Source of the DNA: Malus domestica
Lineage: Eukaryota; Streptophyta; Magnoliopsida; Rosales; Rosaceae
Direction of reading: 5' to 3'
DNA length: 64,000 bases
Assembly (NCBI RefSeq): GCF_042453785.1
Contig: NC_091675.1
Span: 47,812,501 to 47,876,500 of the forward strand
Part shown: one piece after another, positions 1 through 12,124 of the stretch
Numbering within the stretch: position 1 is the stretch's first letter
Layout of the letters: the number at the start of each line of letters is the position of its first letter
Position numbers and translations under genes: made by a program
The notes under the pieces: generated by a model
The model's database searches: none
Told to the model about the DNA's origin: nothing
The model's input: only the letters and a program-made list of their open reading frames with translations

Positions 1-2203
1 TTAAACAAACAATAGAGTGAAAATCTAATAAATTCCTGAACAAAAATATATTAAAAAAATAAATTTGAGAAGACAGAAAATAATTGAAATTATGGCATGT
101 TTAGTTTTACCTAATCAAACAAAAGTTAACAATAAAATCTAAATTTAGTATAAATGAAAATGGCTTCTTATAACAATTTTTTAATAATAAAAAAAACGGC
201 TAACAAAATTTTATTAATAATAAGGACAAAAACAAGGGAGCAATGACAATATCGTAAACAAGTTGAAGTTTGGAAGCAGTGGTAGTATCATAATTAAGTT
301 AAAGTTTGGTTGCAATTGCAACTATTTCTTCATAAATTCTCGGTTATGAAGAAATAGTTATTAGAGCCACCAAACTTTATTTACGATACCGTCATTGAGC
401 TCAAAATTCAACTTATTTACAATCCTGCAACAGCTTCTTTATTCTGATGCTTAAAGAAAGTTCATTACGTGTTTTTTAGCCCAAAATATTTGTAGAGTCT
501 TTTTCATTAGTTTTCTATAAATATTAACCATGTTTTAAATTTCATTGATACCAAACCTAAAAGAACTACACAGGGACAGAGATTAATATTTTTCATTTGG
601 TAAAAAATCTTAAACTAATTGGTTGCCCATGCTTATCCCATTGGGGAATACATTCAAGCAGCGAATGTCATCGTGGAAATGACCAAATTAAGAACAACAT
701 AACATGCTTTTGGCCATAAAAATAAAAGAGAAGAAGGAAAACACTCGAGTTTGATATAATTCATGCCCTACATACCAAGAAATGGTGTTGCGTTTACCGA
801 TTTGCCCGTTGCCTCCATGCATATCCACCAATTTGATTAGTATATTATGATTAAATTTTACAAGGCAAAGAATTTTCCTTTTGCGGTTTGATCGTAATTC
901 CTTCATATGCATGTGATTAGGTTACATGTTACATCAATTTTGCTTTCTTTGACCACATAGTTCAAAGAAATGGTGGTACCACTAATTGCTCACTTTAAAT
1001 TTAACGGCAAATGACTATTTGATTTTTGTTGTTGTATATTTCTCTCAACAATTGAATTAAAATCGAACGGTGAATGATCATTTCTTTAGACCATAGAACC
1101 TAAGAAAATGAAACTTACGGTGAATGATCATTTCTTTAGACCATAGAACCTAAGAAAATGAAACTTCATGTTGCATATAGAAGTATATAACAAGTGTATG
1201 CTCTAAGGTGTATTATTAACAAATAAAACACGAATTATAATATATATATATATATATACACACACATTTTAGTAACATCACATAACAGAGTCCCAGATCA
1301 TTTATAACCACCAAGGGAATGCAGATATACTCACTAGTAGTAGCCGTTTTATTCAGCCTAAAAACGTAATGTAAACCGGCAAAGAATACATATATATATA
1401 TATATTCCCAGTTATTACGCTTTTACCTGCATGCAAATCATGCCCATCGTTACTGTACGCACCAAAAGCTATGTTGGAAAAAAAATAAATAAAAGGGTTG
1501 TCTTTATAGTGACCAAAAAATCCCAAAAAGAGATGTGCTTTTGCTTTTTTTTTTTTCCCACTTTTAGGAGCGTTATTTACTTTTTGGAATGTGTCAAATT
1601 CTGGATTATCTATAAGTACAAATTTTCCATAACATTCAGCAATAATGACTGCTAATCCTGTTAGATTAAGACAATTAGGAAACTTACCAGGTAGTCCAAT
1701 GAGTGCATATATATAATGACAAATTTAGAGAAAAAAAAAAGAATTTAGATTCAACTGAGTCAATGAGCCTAGCTACATGAAGTTACCAAATATGCTATTA
1801 ATCCCTCAGTCAATATAACATTATATCTTTCTCCTTGATTAAAACTTGGGGGACATAAATCATGAAAATTTAAAACTTTAGGGTTAAAAAGTTGGTCCAT
1901 TTTCTATGGTCCTTCACTCAGATGCTTCTCGACTAGGTCTTGATATTGAAATTGTGCAGAATGTATGGTTTTGGACTTTGGTTACTGCAGCATGGTTGAA
2001 ACTCGAAATTCAAGCTTTCAGTTTCTTCAGGTACAACTCAAAGTATTATTGAGAGTAGTCATTTCCGTATAGTTTCTTTCTCTTCCTATAATTTTTTATA
2101 TTTATAACATGCATATTGTATGTATTTTGAATGAAATACATATTGTTGTGTGATGTACTAATAACATCAATAAAGTTATAAAATCAACTGACAAGAACAA
2201 TGT
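1..2203. other. intergenic, AT-rich, no gene seen
   Basis: No open reading frame here has codon structure or similarity that I recognise; the short ORFs are chance ones in AT-rich DNA. It contains a 50-bp tandem duplication (1067-1166) and short TA runs near 1240-1258 and 1390-1404. Confidence 0.6.
1067..1166. repeat. 50-bp tandem duplication, two copies
   Basis: The segment beginning ACGGTGAATGATCATTTC occurs at 1067 and again at 1117, and the two 50-bp units are identical as read. The identity suggests a recent local duplication. No coding role is visible. Confidence 0.9.
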
Positions 2204-2580
2204 TTGGCTACTTAAAAATAAGTAAGAACTCTTACTCAAACTCATCGTGTTCGAATCACAGAATTTTGTATATATGATCAAAACCGTTCATTCTATGAAT
2301 AACTGTAGAGATCATTTCTGCATAAAATGAATTAAAACTAAGGTCGTCTAGTCAATCTATTCTAGCAAATATATAGACAGTTCAAAATGCTTTAACCAAC
2401 TCCGTTCATTTGTGTTTACACAATTCGACGACTAAAAGACTTTAGTTTTAATATTTTTGTAGAGGCGATATTTATAGAGTGATTTATAATATGAACAGTT
2501 TTGATTATAAACACGAAGTTCTATAAATCGTTGACGAACAATTTTGATTAAGAACTCCTACTTTCTTTTTGAGTAGCCAA
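2204..2580. mobile_element. foldback / MITE-like element, long inverted repeats
   Basis: The left end begins TTGGCTACTTAAAAATAAG and the right end finishes with its reverse complement (...GAGTAGCCAA). The match continues imperfectly for most of the element, including AAACCGTTCAT against ATGAACAGTTTT and TTAAAACTAAGGTCGTCTAG against CGACTAAAAGACTTTAGTTT. The whole 377 bp would fold into one long imperfect hairpin. It codes for nothing. The target duplication is unclear, so I do not assign a superfamily. Confidence 0.7.
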
Positions 2581-5470
2581 GTATTATTCACCTAACGATA
2601 TAACAATTACACTTGATAAAAATTCATCAAATTGATGGGACTTAGTGGTACAAATTATGCTTAAGAAAATTATATTTCAGTCAAACTATATATTATGTAG
2701 TTTGTCACTGCATGACATAAATTTTTGCACTTGGTTGAATTTTCCTCTACCATTTGATTCCAAATGACAAGGCCAAGCCACTTAATGATGACAAATGTTA
2801 TGTAATATATGCAGGCAAGTCCATAAACTATCATTTCATGACTTAAAACTAATTAGTACTTAAATGGGTTCCCATTTGTTGGATTATTTTGACCATGATG
2901 AAGACTATCAAATTCAAAACACATCGGTAAAAATTCTAATTAGGGTTCTTGACCACTTATTAGGGTAACTAAGTGTTTTAACCTTGGATACTTGTTCCTT
3001 GGATTCAATATTAAGACATGCTTGCATATAATAGATCCAAAAGTGACTTTAATCTTTAGGGACACAAATTTCTAACCCTTTTTTCTCCTCCTGCGTCTGG
3101 CTTCTTTGAAATGCTCCTTTTTCTACTATTTGGAATTCACCTTTTCTTCTTTCACAGTTTCACACTCAGTCTTTTCCTTTTTTTCATTGAACCCTAATTT
3201 TAAACACTTGTTCCATGTCAGATCTTTTGCTAATTTCAAGGACAATATCCATCTTTATTTCAATAAGAGATGGGGACTCAGGACCAAGTGAGGGAGGAGT
3301 CAGCAGGCCCCCTCTTCCTCCTCCTAAGACTTTTTCTTTTCGTATATATGTATGAATATGAGAGAGAGAGAGAGAGAGAGAGAGTCTTCTTCTTGGTTGA
3401 GATCCGAGCTATACAGAGTGTCACTCAGACCACTACGTTTTTTAAACTCATGCATTCGGTTTATATATACACATGTATAGTTACTCTTTTTCACTGCTAG
3501 AAGTTCAGAGACGGAGACCAATGACTCATTGAACCAATGGATATATTTATTTACCTTTATGACTCTTTAACTCTTTAAGCATGCATGCATGCATGGATGG
3601 CAAATTCATGGGAAAGGATGGAGATAGAATCATATTGTTTATAAACAATAGTATTCATGTTCTGTCTTTAATTTGAATCACGCTTGCATTGTAATTGACT
3701 AATTCAGTAGTTCTAAGTACAAGTGAGAATCTATTTTGTAACTAATTATATATCATTATGTACCTTATACGACAAAATAGATAACTAAAAATCTCCTATA
3801 ATACTCTGATTACTAATTAATTATCTTAATTTTGTAAAAATTAACCTCGTAAACTAGTCGTATATCTCTCTATGTCTTGCGTAAATATGGAAATTGACAC
3901 AAATAAGTATACAACCGAAAATAATAGTAATCTTGTATCAAAACTCGGCATAAAATTGCATTTAGTCGAGCTAGGTGCTAAACGTTGAACTTAACCTAAG
4001 CCCTTGAGATTCACCACTTCATTGATTAATTATTGATTACTTTAACTTGCAAGTTACATCCTTTGACTGACAAAACCAACTGGAAAGAGTTTTCTAACAA
4101 AACCCAAGTGAGAAAGTAAGCTGAAATTTATTAACTAAATGTAAGAACAAAAAAAAATGAGAAGAAAAAAAAAGCTGAAAAAAACAAGAAGGCTAACATT
4201 GAGTTGATAACCCTTTGATTTTGGTCATACGAATCCAAGCCATGTGCAGAAGCAGCAGCAACGCCGTGGTCCGCCATCCATCGAATCCAGAACATCCGCC
4301 GTGTCTTCCGTGGCCAGAGCCATCGATTAAAAACAAGAATTCTGCGTGGCAAAGGATCGGGGTCCACGCGTCCTCCCTTTTCGTGCCTCTCGTGCAATTT
4401 TATCTCATCTTTTAAAATTTTCATTTGGCCCCCATTAGCAATAACATTCTAAATAAATTATTTTCTGAACTAGATTGAGCTGGCAAGCAAGCCCCACTCT
4501 ATCTTTAAACTCATATGGGCTATATGGACTTTGGTAGATATTTAAAACAATCATATTTTTTTCACCAGATTAGCTTATCACACACTGAGATGGTTGATAC
4601 CCACACAAACATCACGTTGAATACGCATTTGAGAGATATTCATGGTTTACTTAAGTAAGTCTATAAACTCGAATTTTGCTTAGAACTCGATCCCTGTTGA
4701 GTTTCCATAAAGTGAGGCCTAAAAATATTGAAATCTCATTTTGATTGAATTAGTATTTCTGGAAGTCATACGAGTTTAATATAATTAACTAATAAATCAA
4801 CCGTTATGTTATGTGGTCAACCAATGTCGTCACAAAATTACAGTTGCTTCAACATTGTCATAAGGTGCATTGCTTCGCTTTATATGCCTTGGGGACTCTT
4901 GTTTTCTAGGCTGGGGCCATATGTTTGGGAGGAGGGAAAATGGTTGAATTGGGAATCCCAGTTCATGATTTGTGTTAGGTAAATCAAATGCACTCTCGCT
5001 GTCTAAATGTGGAGATGCCAAAAACCATTTAACAAAACGTCATAGCATGCAACAAAACCTCACACTTATACATGAAGTAGTACCTCTTATTACTGCTCCT
5101 TGCTAGGACCAGTTAACCACTTTTTGTAGTATTCACACGTGTTTATTTAGTCTTGTCTTTGTTTGGCTTTTCATCACATCTTTTCATTTTTAATCCTTTA
5201 TACATATTATATAAATTTTTATAGGACTTGACTAGTTGTTTATTGGTTGTAATTTGGGTATTTTTTTGTTGAAAAATATTAATATTTAGGATTGTTTTAT
5301 TGTTTGGATGTTAGGCTCAACCCGTTAGAATTAAGTTTTCGTTTAAAGGTTGAGATTTAATTTATTATAAATATGGTGTTTGTTATTCACTTGTGAACAA
5401 GTCAGTTAAAATGTAGTCTTCTATTTGTAGCCGTCTCAGTATTGTTGTTTCTTTATTTTCCATTAATAAA
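2581..5470. other. intergenic, no supported gene
   Basis: Nothing here is recognisable as a gene. It contains an AG microsatellite (3359-3384). A somewhat more GC-rich patch at 4215-4400 is open on both strands for 66-97 codons but shows no family motif. Confidence 0.5.
3359..3384. repeat. (AG)n microsatellite
   Basis: An uninterrupted run of AG dinucleotides. It creates spurious RERERE/SLSLSL reading frames on both strands. Confidence 0.95.
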
Positions 5471-5537
5471 AGGGTAGTGCTATCCACACACCCATTTTGT
5501 GTGGAAAGTTAAAACGGGAGTGTGAATAGCCCTATCC
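5471..5537. repeat. short palindromic MITE remnant
   Basis: GGGTAGTGCTATCCACACAC at the left faces a reverse-complement relative (GGGAGTGTGAATAGCCCTAT) at the right, with a few bases between. Flanks AATAAAA and GATAAAA are similar but not a clean target duplication. It lies about 150 bp upstream of the copia insertion. Confidence 0.45.
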
Positions 5538-5688
5538 TGATAAAATACTCTTTGTAGCTTGTTCGTGTGTTTGTTAGAGTACTTGATGTTCTACTCTTTC
5601 ATTTTAAATTATCACAGTACTACTAGCTCAATGAGTAATAAAATAGATAATAAGAAGTGAATAATGCATGAAAAACACAATTAGATAT

Positions 5689-5939
5689 TAATAACCAATA
5701 TAACAGAATTGCCACATGGCATTATCTAGAAGGTGGGTTAGTTAATACAGGTAGAAGGGTACTATTGTAATTAGTTCTTATGGGTATATAAGGAGTAATA
5801 GGGTTCTCATTTGAGTAAGAAAGCATTGTAAGAATTTCTGAAAGCGTTAATACATTTTCTCTTTCTTCCTCTCTATCTTTCCTCATCTTCTTCTTCGATT
5901 TTGGTATCCATTGCTGTTCATAGCTTCTCTGTGTTAATA
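5689..5939 (+). repeat. 5' LTR of copia element
   Basis: It starts TAATAACCAATATAAC and ends GTGTTAATA, so its termini are TA...TA rather than TG...CA. A TATA-like element, GGTATATAAGG, lies near 5782-5792 and would place the transcription start in the second half. It matches the 3' LTR along its full length with five substitutions and no indels. Confidence 0.93.
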
Positions 5940-5953
5940 TGGTACATCGTCGG
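5940..5953 (+). promoter_or_regulatory. primer binding site position
   Basis: TGGTACATCGTCGG directly follows the 5' LTR. Only the first five bases (TGGTA) match the usual initiator-tRNA-Met complement, so the primer tRNA is not certain. Confidence 0.5.
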
Positions 5954-6232
5954 TTTAGGCTCGTCGCCACTCTCGGTTCTGGTGAAGACTTTCGCTGATT
6001 TGGGTGCTATCTTGACGATTGGGTGCTCGAAGATTAGGTGTTTGGTGGTTATCTGGAACGGCGTTCTTAGGAGATTTGGTGGTGTGATTTTCAGCGAATC
6101 AGGTGCTTTTGTTTCTTTCTTGGCGCTGTGGTTCAATTTGTTGGAATTTGATTTAAGCGAAGATTTGGGGGTTTTTTTTTGTTTGGTAGAATCTTGTTGT
6201 GTTGATTTCTGCACTTATCATTCTGTGTGTAT

Positions 6233-6418
6233 TGTTCCTTGGAGTATCATTCTCTAGGACTTGTCGATTTTAAAGAAGAAAGTGTCATTCTTTCTATGAA
6301 TCTTGGAGTTTCAATCTCCTGTGCTATGTTTGTTCCTTGGAGTATCATTCTCTAGGACTTGTCGATTTAAAGAAGAAAGTGTCATTCTTTCTATGATTCT
6401 TGGAGTTTCAATCTCCTG
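6233..6418 (+). repeat. 98-bp tandem duplication in copia leader
   Basis: The segment starting TGTTCCTTGGAGTATCATTC occurs at 6233 and again at 6331, with a one-base indel and small differences. It lies in the untranslated leader between the 5' LTR and the gag start. Confidence 0.85.
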
Positions 6419-6584
6419 ATTTGGTGTCTTGAGTCGAAGTGTGCAATTTGGGTTATGATTTGGAGTGTCATTCTCTTTATTTGGGTATTGTTTTTGTGAA
6501 TTTTCGAAGTCAGTTGTGTGTTCCTTGGTTGGTAATTTTTTTTTTTGGTTTGCTCAGAATTGTGATTGATTGAATCTATTTCCA

Positions 6585-9500
6585 ATGGCGTCTTCTTCAT
6601 TCAAGATTGAGAATTTGTTGGGTATGCTGACTATAAAACTTCGAGATGATAATTTTGCTAAATGGGCCTTCCAGTTTCAGTCGGTTCTTAAAGGGTACAA
6701 ATTGTTTGGTCATTTTGATGGTACGATTGGTTGTCCATCAAAGTATGCCGTGAGTTCAGAGACTGGTATTACAAGGGAGATTACCACAGAGTTTCTTGAT
6801 TGGGAGTCTACTGATATGGCTCTTATTAGTCTGCTGCTTGCTACACTAACAGATGAGGCCATGGAGTATGTCTTAGGGTGCAGGACTGCTTTTGAAGCGT
6901 GGTCGAATCTTGTTGAAATATATGCATCTGTTTCGAAGTCTAAAGTTAACCATTTGAAAACAGAGTTGCATACGATTCAGAAGGGGCAGATAACATTGAT
7001 AAATACTTGTTGCGTTTGAAGAATATCAGAGATCAGTTAATGGCTGCAGGAGAGACAGTTTCTGACAATGATATTATCATTGCTGGGCTGGCAGGTTTAC
7101 CTAAGGAATATGGTGTTATTCGCACAATTATCTTGGCAAGGGAATCTTCCATTACCTTAAGGGAATTTCGTGCCCAACTACTTGGCACTGAAAATGAGGT
7201 TGAAGGAGAAATGAATCTGCTGTCTCAGAATATGAATGCTCTTTTTGTTCAGGGTTCTCAGTCTGGTCAGAATACTAGTTTGGGATCTGTCATGTATGGA
7301 AGTGGATCTTCGAGTGGTGCATCTTCATCAAATTCTCAAAACCATGCTCATATACCTGCTACTACATCAGGTACTATTGTTCAGCAACCACAGGGTTCAT
7401 TTAATAATGCTCATCAACATGGTGTGGAGTCCCAGATGTTTGGTTCTAATACTTTTCCTCCAGGGCATCATGATCAATCTTGTGGATATGGTTTTGTAGC
7501 TCTCTCTCATTCTGGTCAGCAGCATGGGTTCAGATCTCAGAACTATAATGGGGGTTACAGATCTGGAAATGGTGGTCAATCTAGGAATAATAGCAACAAC
7601 TATAGAACTGGTAAAAACTTCAGAGGACGCGGGTTTTATGGTGGAAATGGTCCTTACTCTTCAGGGACAAGACAAGGTCAGAATGTTACTGGGTCGTGGT
7701 CAGGCAATACTGAAGCTAGAACAAATGTTGTAGTTGAGTGTCAAATCTGCAATAAAAGAGGTCATACTGCAGTGAACTGTTTTCACATAAATACAAGCAA
7801 TACACCAGCTGGGTTTATTGTGGAGTGTCAGATATGTGGAAAAAGAGGACATTCTGCTCTTGACTGTTTTCATAGAGCCAACTACACATATCAAGGTCAG
7901 CCACCTCCAGCCTCACTATCTGCCATGAATGCACAACAAACATCTCAGGCTATTCCTCAGGATTTGTGGATTGTGGATTCAGGTGCTTCACACCACATGA
8001 CTGCAGATATAAATGTTTTAAATCCAGTGGCTCCTTATTAAGGGTCTGATAATATAACCATTGGTAATGGTTCAAGTCTACCAATTAAACATATCGATTC
8101 CACTGCAATTCATACTGCTTATCATTCTCTAGTTCTCAGTAAAGTTCTTCATGTTCCAAATATTGCCAGAAACCTTCTTTCAGTTAAACAATTGTGTGCA
8201 GATAATAATAGTTGGTTTATATGTGATGAATGTGAGTTCTTTGTGCAGGACAAGAAGACAAGGGAAGTGGTGTATCACGGAAAGAGTAAACCCGAAGAGT
8301 TATTTCAGATTCCAGTGGTTAAAGCTTCTAGAGGGCACAAGTTGTTACAAGCGATCCAGTGGCTTACTTAGGGAAAATGGTGAAATCAGATATTTGGCAT
8401 CAAAGGTTGGGACACCCTGCACATGATACTATGGTTGCAATGTTAAGACAGTCTAAGGTTTTACACAAGTTAGATGCGACTTGTACTACTTGTATTTCTT
8501 GTATTAGGGGTAAAATGTCTAGGATACCTTTTCCTGTTAGACATGATAGTTGTTTGGCTCCTTTTGAGAAAGTTCATACAGATGTTTGGGGTCCAACACC
8601 TGTAAAATCTGTGGAAGGTTTTCGATACTATGTACTTTTCGTAGATGAATATACAAGATTTACTTGGATATTTCCCATGTGCAACAAGTCTGATGTGTAT
8701 GCAATTTTTCTCGAGTTTTATGCTTTCATTCACACTCAGTTTGGGTTAACAATTAAAGGTTTGCAAACAGATGGTGGAGGTGAATACACTAGCAAGCGGT
8801 TTACATCCTTTTTTGCTGCAAAAGGCATTATGCAGTTTATTTCTTGCCCTTACACACCTCAACAGAATGGGATTTCTGAGAGGAAACATAGATATGTGGT
8901 GGACACTACTCTCACTTTGTTAAATGCTTCTAGTTTAAGTAGTGAGTTTTGGTACTTTCCTTGTGCTCATGCAGTTTTTCTGATTAATAAAATGCCGTGT
9001 AAAACCTTATCATTTAGTTCTCCCTATCTGCTGCTATACAACAAAGTGCATGAGGTACAGTCCTTAAGAATTTTTGGAACTGCTGTGTTTCCATGGATCA
9101 AGCCGTATAACAGTCATAAATTGCGGTTTAAGTCCAAAATGTGTATCTTCTTAGGCTATGCAATGGGGTATAAGGGAGTAATATGTTACGATCAACAGTC
9201 TAAGAAATGCATTATATCACGGCATGTTATTTTTGAAGAGTCAATATTTCCAGCAAGGTTGGGACCTTCTCACAGTGGTGTGGCATCCGCTGAGACAGTC
9301 AATCAAACTAGCTCTGTGATTATTCCATTTCCTATTCCCATGCGGTCTACAAGGGGTCAATCTGAGCAGGATGGGACATCGGTTTCTAACTCTGGTTCTC
9401 ATGTATGCATTACTCCACAAAATCACATTTGTGAAGACTCATCAGCATCAACATCTAATGGTTCCTACTCTACAACAAGTGATACACCAACTCCACCTCA

Positions 9501-11354
9501 TTTGCTTCCTGTCCTCGATACTACTCAACTTCAAGTATTATTACCTTTGTCTGAGCACTCCTCTAGTACTGATTCACATGTATTACCTGTACAAGAACCA
9601 CTTCATCCTCGGATTCAAACTAGATTACAAACAGGTGCTATTTCAAGAAAGAATTATGCAGCTCATTTGGCCACTTTCCCTGAGTTAAATTCATTACAAA
9701 TATTGGAGTCTTGCTCGGATATGTCCTGCTCTGTGTCAATTACTAGTGCATGTCCTGGAGGGTTTTCATTTCTGGCCGATATCACAGAACCTGAAGAACC
9801 TAAAACTTTTAGGGCAACATCGTGTAAATCTGAATGGCAACATGCTATGCAAGAAGAATATAATGCATTAAAGGCTCAAGGTACATGGGTTCTAGTTCCA
9901 CCTCCATCTCACAGAACAATTGTAGGCAGCAAATGGGTGTATAAAATAAAGAAAAATCCAGGTGGAACAATATCAAGGTATAAAGCTCGTTAGTTGCTCA
10001 GGGGTACACTCAAGAACAAGGGCTGGATTACTCAGAGACTTTCAGTCCTGTGGTCAGACACACTACTGTTCGATTAATTCTTGTTTTAGTTGCACAATTT
10101 GGTTGGAATTTGCGACAACTAGACATTAAAAATGCCTTTTTGCACGGTGATCTCGAGGAAGATGTCTACATGCAGCAACCTCAAGGATTTGTGGATCCTT
10201 CCTGTCCAAGTTATGTGTGTAAACTCATTAAATCTCTCTATGGCTTGAAACAAGCCCCGAGAGCCTGGAACTCGAAGTTTACGAGTTATCTTCCATCCCT
10301 TGGTTTCACAACTTCCTTATCTGATACAAGCTTATTTGTTAAAGTAGATAAAGGGGATATTGTTCTCTTATTACTCTATGTAGACGATATTATACTCACT
10401 GGTTCCAATCCTACAGCAGTTCAAGCAGTGATCAGTGACCTTGCAGAAGTGTTTGATCTCAAGGACATGGGTAGATTATCTTATTTCTTGGGATTGCAGA
10501 TTCAGTATAAAGATGATGGATCATTGTTTATAAGCCAATCGAAATATGCTAAAGATCTCCTCAAGAAGGCAGCAATGGAGACATGTAAGCCTACATCAAC
10601 ACCATCTAAGCCCCATGCACAATTACTTGAACAAGAATGTGCTCATCTCTCTGACCCAAGTCATTATCGAAGTTTGGTAGGGGCTCTCCAATATTTGACA
10701 TTTACTCGGCCAGATCTTGCTCAGGCTGTTAACATGGTCTGTCAGTTTATGACTTCCCCGACTGATCTTCATATGCATCTTGTCAAACGCATCTTAAGGT
10801 ACCTGAAAGGAACACTTGAGTATGGTCTGCATTACAAAAAGAGCTTGGATTTCAATTTGCTTGCCTATTCTGATTCAGACTGGGCATCAGATATAAATAC
10901 CCGACGTTCTATAACTGGTTTTGTGATTTACTTGGGCGATAATCCCATTTCATGGCAGTCTAAGAAGCAATCCACAGTATCTCGCAGCTCTACTGAGGCT
11001 GAATACAAAGCTTTAGCACATTCTGCAGTAGATTTGTTTTGGATTCGATCTCTCCTCAAAGACATGCATCAGCGAATCTTGGTGCCTCCAGTACTTCACT
11101 GTGACAATCTGAGTGCTTTAGCTCTAAGCTCGAATCCTGTCTTTCACTCGAAGATCAAACATCTTGATACCGACTATCATTTTGTTCGTGAAAAGGTACA
11201 ACGGGGTGATTTAATTGTCCAATATATACCTACTGAAGAATAGGTTGCAGATGTATTCACCAAAGGCCTGCATGGTCTTGTGTTTGTAAAGCACTGCAGA
11301 CACCTTGCTCTTGCTGTTTCAGGTCCAATTTTAGATCCGGTTTCAGGTGTTTAG
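6585..11354 (+). pseudogene. copia gag-pol polyprotein, broken
   Basis: Gag starts at ATG 6585 (MASSSFKIENLLG) and carries a UBN2/retrotran-gag region followed by two CCHC zinc knuckles (CQICNKRGHTAVNC near 7739 and CQICGKRGHSALDC near 7825). The protease has its DSGASHHM site near 7978. Integrase has the GAG-pre-integrase HQRLGHPA region (8398) and a core with TDVWGP, DGGGEYT and PQQNGISER. Reverse transcriptase has LDIKNAFLHGDL and YVDDIILTGS (10379). RNase H has YSDSDWASD and STEAEYKAL. Five breaks: a frameshift near 6984-6988, TAA at 8039-8041, a frameshift within about 8332-8358, a one-base deletion giving TAG at 9991-9993, and TAG at 11241-11243 just before the last VADVFTKGL motif. The element cannot make a full polyprotein. 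Confidence 0.92.
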
Positions 11355-11390
11355 ATGTTTCAAACTTCACTTGGCAGATCCATGTTCAGT

Positions 11391-11402
11391 TTGAGGGGGG
11401 AG
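11391..11402 (+). promoter_or_regulatory. polypurine tract
   Basis: TTGAGGGGGGAG sits directly before the 3' LTR, where plus-strand DNA synthesis is primed in LTR elements. It fixes the LTR border at 11403. Confidence 0.85.
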
Positions 11403-11653
11403 TAATAACCAATATAACAGAATTGCCACATGGCATTATCTAGAAGATGTGTTAGTTAATACAGGTAGAAGGGTACTGTTGTAATTAGTTCTTATGGGTA
11501 TATAAGGAGTAATAGGGTTCTCATTTGAGTAAGAAAGCATTGTAAGAATTTCTGAAAGCGTTAATACATTTTCTCTTTCTTCCTCTCTATCTTTCCTCAT
11601 CTTCTTCTTCGATTCTGGTATCCATTGCTGTTCATAGCTTATCTGTGTTAATA
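11403..11653 (+). repeat. 3' LTR of copia element
   Basis: It has the same length and ends as the 5' LTR. Compared with that copy it differs near 11447, 11450, 11478, 11615 and 11641. It is followed by GATAC, the presumed target duplication. Confidence 0.93.
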
Positions 11654-12124
11654 GATACAACACTTTGTCGAAACATTCAAAGGCTGTGAAAAAAAAAAAC
11701 AGACTAATTATGTGAAATATAATGATCAACTTCATTACTCTCAAAAAGTACAAGAGCAACAAAGCGACGTTGACATGCCAAACTTCTCGAATAAGCCCAT
11801 CTATACTCAAGTCTTCATCAGCAGGCAGTAAGGCAGAGGGTGAGATCTAAAATTATAGAAGTTCAATTCGAAGCCTAATTATATTATAAATAACTGCTAT
11901 TACATTGCTTAATAACAAGCACTATGGAAATGATTTTAGTAAGTGTTAGAGAAAATCAATTTTTTTGTGAGTTGTGTAAAACAAGCAGTATGTATCCCAC
12001 AAAGAGAAAAGAAAACAAAACCGAATTATGGTCAATATCTTCAACCTTTGATTCAACATAGGCATGGATTTAAGAAACCTGCAAAATTTGATTCCACGGG
12101 ATACCATTTCCAAGGATATATATA
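11654..12124. other. intergenic, no gene seen
   Basis: AT-rich sequence between the copia element and the solo LTR. I recognise no coding or repeat structure in it. Confidence 0.5.

Larger units (their letters stand above)
5689..11653 (+). mobile_element. Ty1/copia LTR retrotransposon, full-length but defective
   Basis: Two 251-bp LTRs flank gag-pol in copia order (gag, protease, integrase, reverse transcriptase, RNase H). The short LTRs and the gag type suggest the Ale/Retrofit lineage, which is inference. The internal region starts with TGG directly after the 5' LTR (primer binding site) and ends in a purine-rich tract, TTGAGGGGGGAG. The LTRs differ at 5 of 251 positions by eye (about 2 %), so the insertion is fairly young. 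Flanks GATAT (left) and GATAC (right) look like a 5-bp target duplication with one change; shifting the border one base gives AGATA on both sides. The reading frame has several breaks (see gag-pol). Confidence 0.95.

Noticed and set aside
3270..3521. Overlapping frames with RERERE and SLSLSL runs
   Set aside because: They are made by the AG microsatellite and have no family similarity or conserved start.
4131..4424. 97-codon minus-strand and 66-codon plus-strand frames
   Set aside because: Both strands are open over the same GC-richer patch, with no motif and no supporting exon structure; likely chance.
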